From Vanessa cardui (lineage: Eukaryota; Arthropoda; Insecta; Lepidoptera; Nymphalidae), in the NCBI RefSeq assembly GCF_905220365.1, contig NC_061143.1, positions 11,284,001 through 11,348,000 on the forward strand: a stretch of DNA of 64,000 bases, written 5' to 3'. The notes under the pieces were generated by a model. That model saw nothing but the letters and a program-made list of their open reading frames with translations, searched no databases and was not told where the DNA came from. This document shows, in pieces, positions 60,369 to 64,000 of this stretch. A program made the translations under genes and the position numbers. Each line of letters starts with the position of its first letter. The stretch's first letter is position 1.

Positions 60369-61357
60369 AGAGCTTTAACGCTATAAGATACAATAAGTAA
60401 ATTCCAATTATTGCCTAAAGACACCTTACTTTAAAGAGAAGACTGGGCTCATAACATTCTCTTTTGAATTGGGATTTGGTGGGCATATGTGTCAGAAATG
60501 ACAAGAGGGAGGTTTCCCAACGAAGTTAATCTCTTCTTAAATCACAAAATAATATTCTTTAAAAATCGAGATGATTTCTAGTCCACCTCGGCTGTGCAGA
60601 CATCCCAAGGGTACAAATAAGGTTTGATAGTTTTTATTTATTTATTTATCTCTCGTATCCGATATACGTCATATACGAACGTAAATATCTCCCAAGAGAT
60701 ATGGCCGCTCAGCTATCTATTACAGGCAGGCTTGCCATCTAACAACAAAAGGATTTTCAAGTCCAAAACAAATCTGACACCTGTATATATTAATACGATG
60801 TTACTTATAAGACATTATGATAATTTACATAATCAATTAAGACAAAATTGTCAAATTCCTTTAATTTGTGTTAGTTACTTTTGTACATAAAAAGTTTGAG
60901 CATTGTTTAATATTTTGTAGTATAATTACAAAATTAATTCTTCCAAAATCGTTTTTATTTAACGTCTATGGCGCAAAAGGAATAACTATGATATATTGTT
61001 GATCGTTGATAGGAGCTTTTAAAATATAGTACTTTACTATGGCAAAATATAACACTCATTATATAACTATACTTTCGATAAACAGCGTCATAAGCCCGTC
61101 AGTTATATTTCACTTATAAATATACAAACAACATAATGTTAAAACTTCTTAAAACGCCAAATTAAAAATGTCCATCAAATGCTAAAATGATAGAAACGAT
61201 CTATCAAAATAAAGGCCGCCGAATCTTTAAAATATTACAGTATAAATACATTTCCGTTGAAAATTGCTTGAGATAACTGAAAAGCCTTAGGAAAAACTTG
61301 GAGCGTACAAATAATGGCACTATTTATTTAGTCAACCGTCGTCGCACTCCAGACGGA
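60369..61357. other. Upstream lap intron or flank
   Basis: No lap ANTH start exon was found here. An 88-codon plus-strand ORF at 60624-60890 is not recognised. AT-rich. Confidence 0.4.
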
Positions 61358-61480
61358 TATAAAAGGAGGGACGAAAATGGAAAAGCTGAGAAATATAATC
61401 TACATACATATTGACGCTGAAAATGAAGTTAAAAGTGTGATTACATTACAGTGTAGTCGATAATTTAAATTCTTTATGTG
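61358..61480 (+). promoter_or_regulatory. TATA-box-like site with short ORF downstream
   Basis: GATATAAAAGG at about 61358-61368 lies in a less AT-rich patch. An ATG follows at 61377 and opens 28 codons (MEKLRNIIYIHIDAENEVKS..). It could be the core promoter of a plus-strand gene with a short first exon, but no later exon is visible. Confidence 0.2.
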
Positions 61481-61704
61481 AAAGTGAATGAGTTTATTCC
61501 GGTTTTCACGCATCGACGTCTAAGCTAGTTTTTTTTTCATCGAACATCTAATATGTACGCATAGAATATTTTATACACATCTATACTGAAGATTTTGTCT
61601 TCGGTCACCAATCTCAAGGGAGACCAGCTCAATACGCTGGGCTACGTAACATTGCGTACTAGCGACTGATCTCTTCGAACGGGTGCAATTTCGTAATAAA
61701 GATA

Positions 61705-61885
61705 TATATTTTTTTATGGTATAAGTTGGCGGACGAGCATATGGGCCACCTGATGGTAAGTGGTCACCATCGCCCATAGACAATGACGCTGGAAGAAATA
61801 TTAACTATTCCTTACATCGTCAATGTGCCACCAACCTTGGGAACTAAGATTTTATGTCCATTGTGCCTGCAGTTACATGAATTAC
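61705..61885 (-). mobile_element. 300-bp SINE-like/LINE-tail repeat (family 2), truncated
   Basis: Minus-strand 3' half with T-run (A-tail) at about 61709-61716, then TATGGGCCACCTGATGGTAA and GTGGTCACCATCGCCCATAG. Breaks off after TGTGCCTGCAGTTACATG. Confidence 0.8.
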
Positions 61886-64000
61886 ATCTACTAACACTGT
61901 GAAGTAATGGAGCTTTCGACGAGTGTTTTTTTTTAATCGTTTCAATAGTTCCGGAGGTTATTCCCTACAAACAAACCAATATCATATCATTTATAACCCG
62001 TTGGGATGTCAAATCTGATAAGATCGGAATCGGATCTGTCATGCGCTTGACCAACGGCTCCATCTGATGCACCGTAGTGTAGTTTGCAGTGTACTACCAA
62101 CTTCCAGACTGTTAGAGATTTTTTCGACGGAAAAACTCAATAACTTTTCATCAGCCCTACAGTTTATAGTCATGATCCACCGCATCTGCCGCTCTATATA
62201 GCTTAGCCTTCAAGCCTACCTAAAGGCTATACACTTTTCTGGTTTTGTACCATTATAAACCAAGGAGGAATCTATATCTAATTGTATCTTAGATAATGTC
62301 GTCAAGTTAAGTTTCGCTTGAAGAGTGCACAGCTTGTGACATAAACTGAGGGTGCACGTATCCCTTTTTAGAAAATTAATTAAAAATAGATAGTTGTGTT
62401 TTGATGATTGATGATTTTCAATATCAATTTGAGTAAGTATTAAAATTGAAAAAATCTTGAATTTTCTTAAAATCCCCGGAAATGCAGACATTTCTAGTTA
62501 AATACATACAAACAACCATTTACCACACTAAATAAAAAAAAGCATTGTTACACGTGCGGTACGTTGTATCAGTTACGTCTTATAAAAATCGTGTATTAAA
62601 TTAACAAATATAGCTAACATAAAAATAATTAGAAAATAGAACGTTATAGCCATCATCCTCAAATAAGTCTGAGTATCATCCTTTCCTTATCATCAATTTA
62701 AGTATCAAAAAAAAAAAAAACATTCGTTGTAGACAAACGTCAAACAGCAGAACGAAACAACTATTTAAGATTTAAATATAGAACGCTCGAGACAGCTACC
62801 CTCAAACTGTAGGCATTTATATAATATCTCATTTCGCCCGCCCCATTCCACCGAGTCACGTATATCACAATATAGACTTTATTGCTTGGGAAATGACGTC
62901 GCAACGCAACGATTAATTATTCTTATTGAGATGACACGATTTCGTCGTGACAAGTGATGTTACTCCACTTCGGATAAACGACTGAATAAATATATTTTAA
63001 AACGCGAATAAATCTAATTATTCTTTTTTCAAGATCAACTGCAACAATGTCAAAAAGGTTGTATCAGATAGTGGCCGCTGATTGGTCGAAATTCGACCAC
63101 AATTCATTGCCTTAACTTATTTCTTTATTTTCACGTCGTGTCTCGTTATTTGTACTATGAACGTAAACTATGAATATTTTAAACCAAATAAATATGCGTG
63201 CGTAACAAACGCATGGTTGGTTTATGTATTTTTTTTTGTTATTATTTAAAGTATTTATAAATAATATGCTTCCTGCAAGCCTGCTCCGTATTAACTTTAA
63301 ATGTGAGAAATTTCGTATTTCTCCATTTGCAAAGATTTTGCTTCATATATTAATATGTATAGAAATTAATAATCTCTATCGAACGAATTATCATTTTTTA
63401 ACGTTTTATGTAAATATTAAATGCCGCCTCTAACACATTGCGATTCGAATCGATAGTTATAAATAAAACGAGATATTTTACGTAAGCACGTGAAAAAAAT
63501 ATTCAACGATGCATTACCAAAGAACGTGCGAATCCAATAGATCGGTTTGCGAATGTTTATGCATCAGCTGTTAAAAGATTGAACGGGATAAAAACATAAA
63601 TTTTAACTAATATTAGTGTATTGCAATATAATAAATAAAAACACTGACGTTCTATTTATAAAAAAAAATATATATATTAATTTATTAGACTTCTAATTTG
63701 AATCCTTTTAATAATAACCATAAATCAACGATATAAGAAAGTCCCCCTAGTCGGAAGGTGTATGGGACGCTGTAATTAGTTTTTATTCACACAGTTTGTA
63801 GGCAAAAATAATCACCTCCCGAAACATTCGCAAGCCGAGATTCCAAATTTAAATTAAAAAAAAAAACTAGAAACGCGTTCGGAAAACAAATATCGAAGTA
63901 ATTTCTTTAAAAAAATCATTCACGAAGAGTAGTATTCTTATCGCATACATAATGAACTGCAGCGATACGTCACTCTATGGTAATTAATTTCTCCATTCAA
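61886..64000. other. Right-hand end of window, AT-rich
   Basis: No exon of lap or any other gene recognised. A 91-codon minus-strand ORF at 62216-62491 has no family resemblance. If lap continues to the right, this is its intron or 5' flank. Confidence 0.4.

Noticed and set aside
60102..64000. First ANTH exons of lap
   Set aside because: I looked on the minus strand for the PIP2-binding start and the helix before RFTQYLASSN and found no matching frame with splice sites; they are probably beyond the window.

Overview
The window is eukaryotic and AT-rich, with long introns and dense short transposable elements. The repeats point to Lepidoptera, probably a butterfly. They include tRNA-derived SINEs with TTG-rich tails, Jockey-like LINE tails carrying an AATAAA-type end, Helitron ends, and several families of small inverted-repeat elements (MITEs). 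No bacterial or viral genes were seen. All four recognisable host genes lie on the minus strand, so they read from high to low coordinates. Exon limits below come from reading frame, GT/AG boundaries and phase matching, not from transcripts.

(1) 867-2881: a complete four-exon THAP zinc-finger gene (262 aa). (2) 4689-8307: the first two exons of a short-chain acyl-CoA synthetase (ACSS3-like). The rest of this gene is not in the window; the THAP gene lies downstream on the same strand, so it is either nested in a large intron or the synthetase is broken. (3) About 8.3-19.2 kb: a transposon-rich interval with a LINE RT remnant, a 5'-truncated Jockey-like LINE inserted in a MITE, a decayed Helitron Pif1-like helicase with its 3' end, and some unassigned coding-like sequence at 17.2-18.1 kb. 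(4) 21713-33438: the complete six-exon alpha-SNAP gene (292 aa), the adaptor that brings NSF to SNARE complexes. (5) 33.5-40.3 kb: intergenic DNA with decayed elements. (6) 40329-59574: the clathrin assembly protein AP180/PICALM (Drosophila lap) from within the ANTH domain to the stop codon. It has 15 detectable exons, including 18-nt and 21-nt microexons and an exon that may be an alternative end. Its first ANTH exons lie beyond the right edge. (7) 59.6-64 kb: upstream lap intron or flank, with SINEs and no exon recognised.

Alpha-SNAP and AP180 both serve vesicle traffic (SNARE recycling and clathrin coat assembly). They are neighbours on one strand, but nothing here shows that they are co-regulated.

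The most notable pattern is how often mobile or duplicated DNA abuts splice sites. One MITE family ends 11 nt from an alpha-SNAP acceptor and supplies the base sequence of an AP180 donor. A local duplication copied the last 17 nt of alpha-SNAP exon 5 with its donor. Another copied an AP180 acceptor with its poly-C tract. A nested pair of MITEs ends 16 nt from another AP180 donor. Other points are a fold-back element with about 75-nt arms carrying CCAAT and GC-box motifs, a 309-bp segment present twice inside AP180, and a SINE-like family that shares its tail with a LINE.
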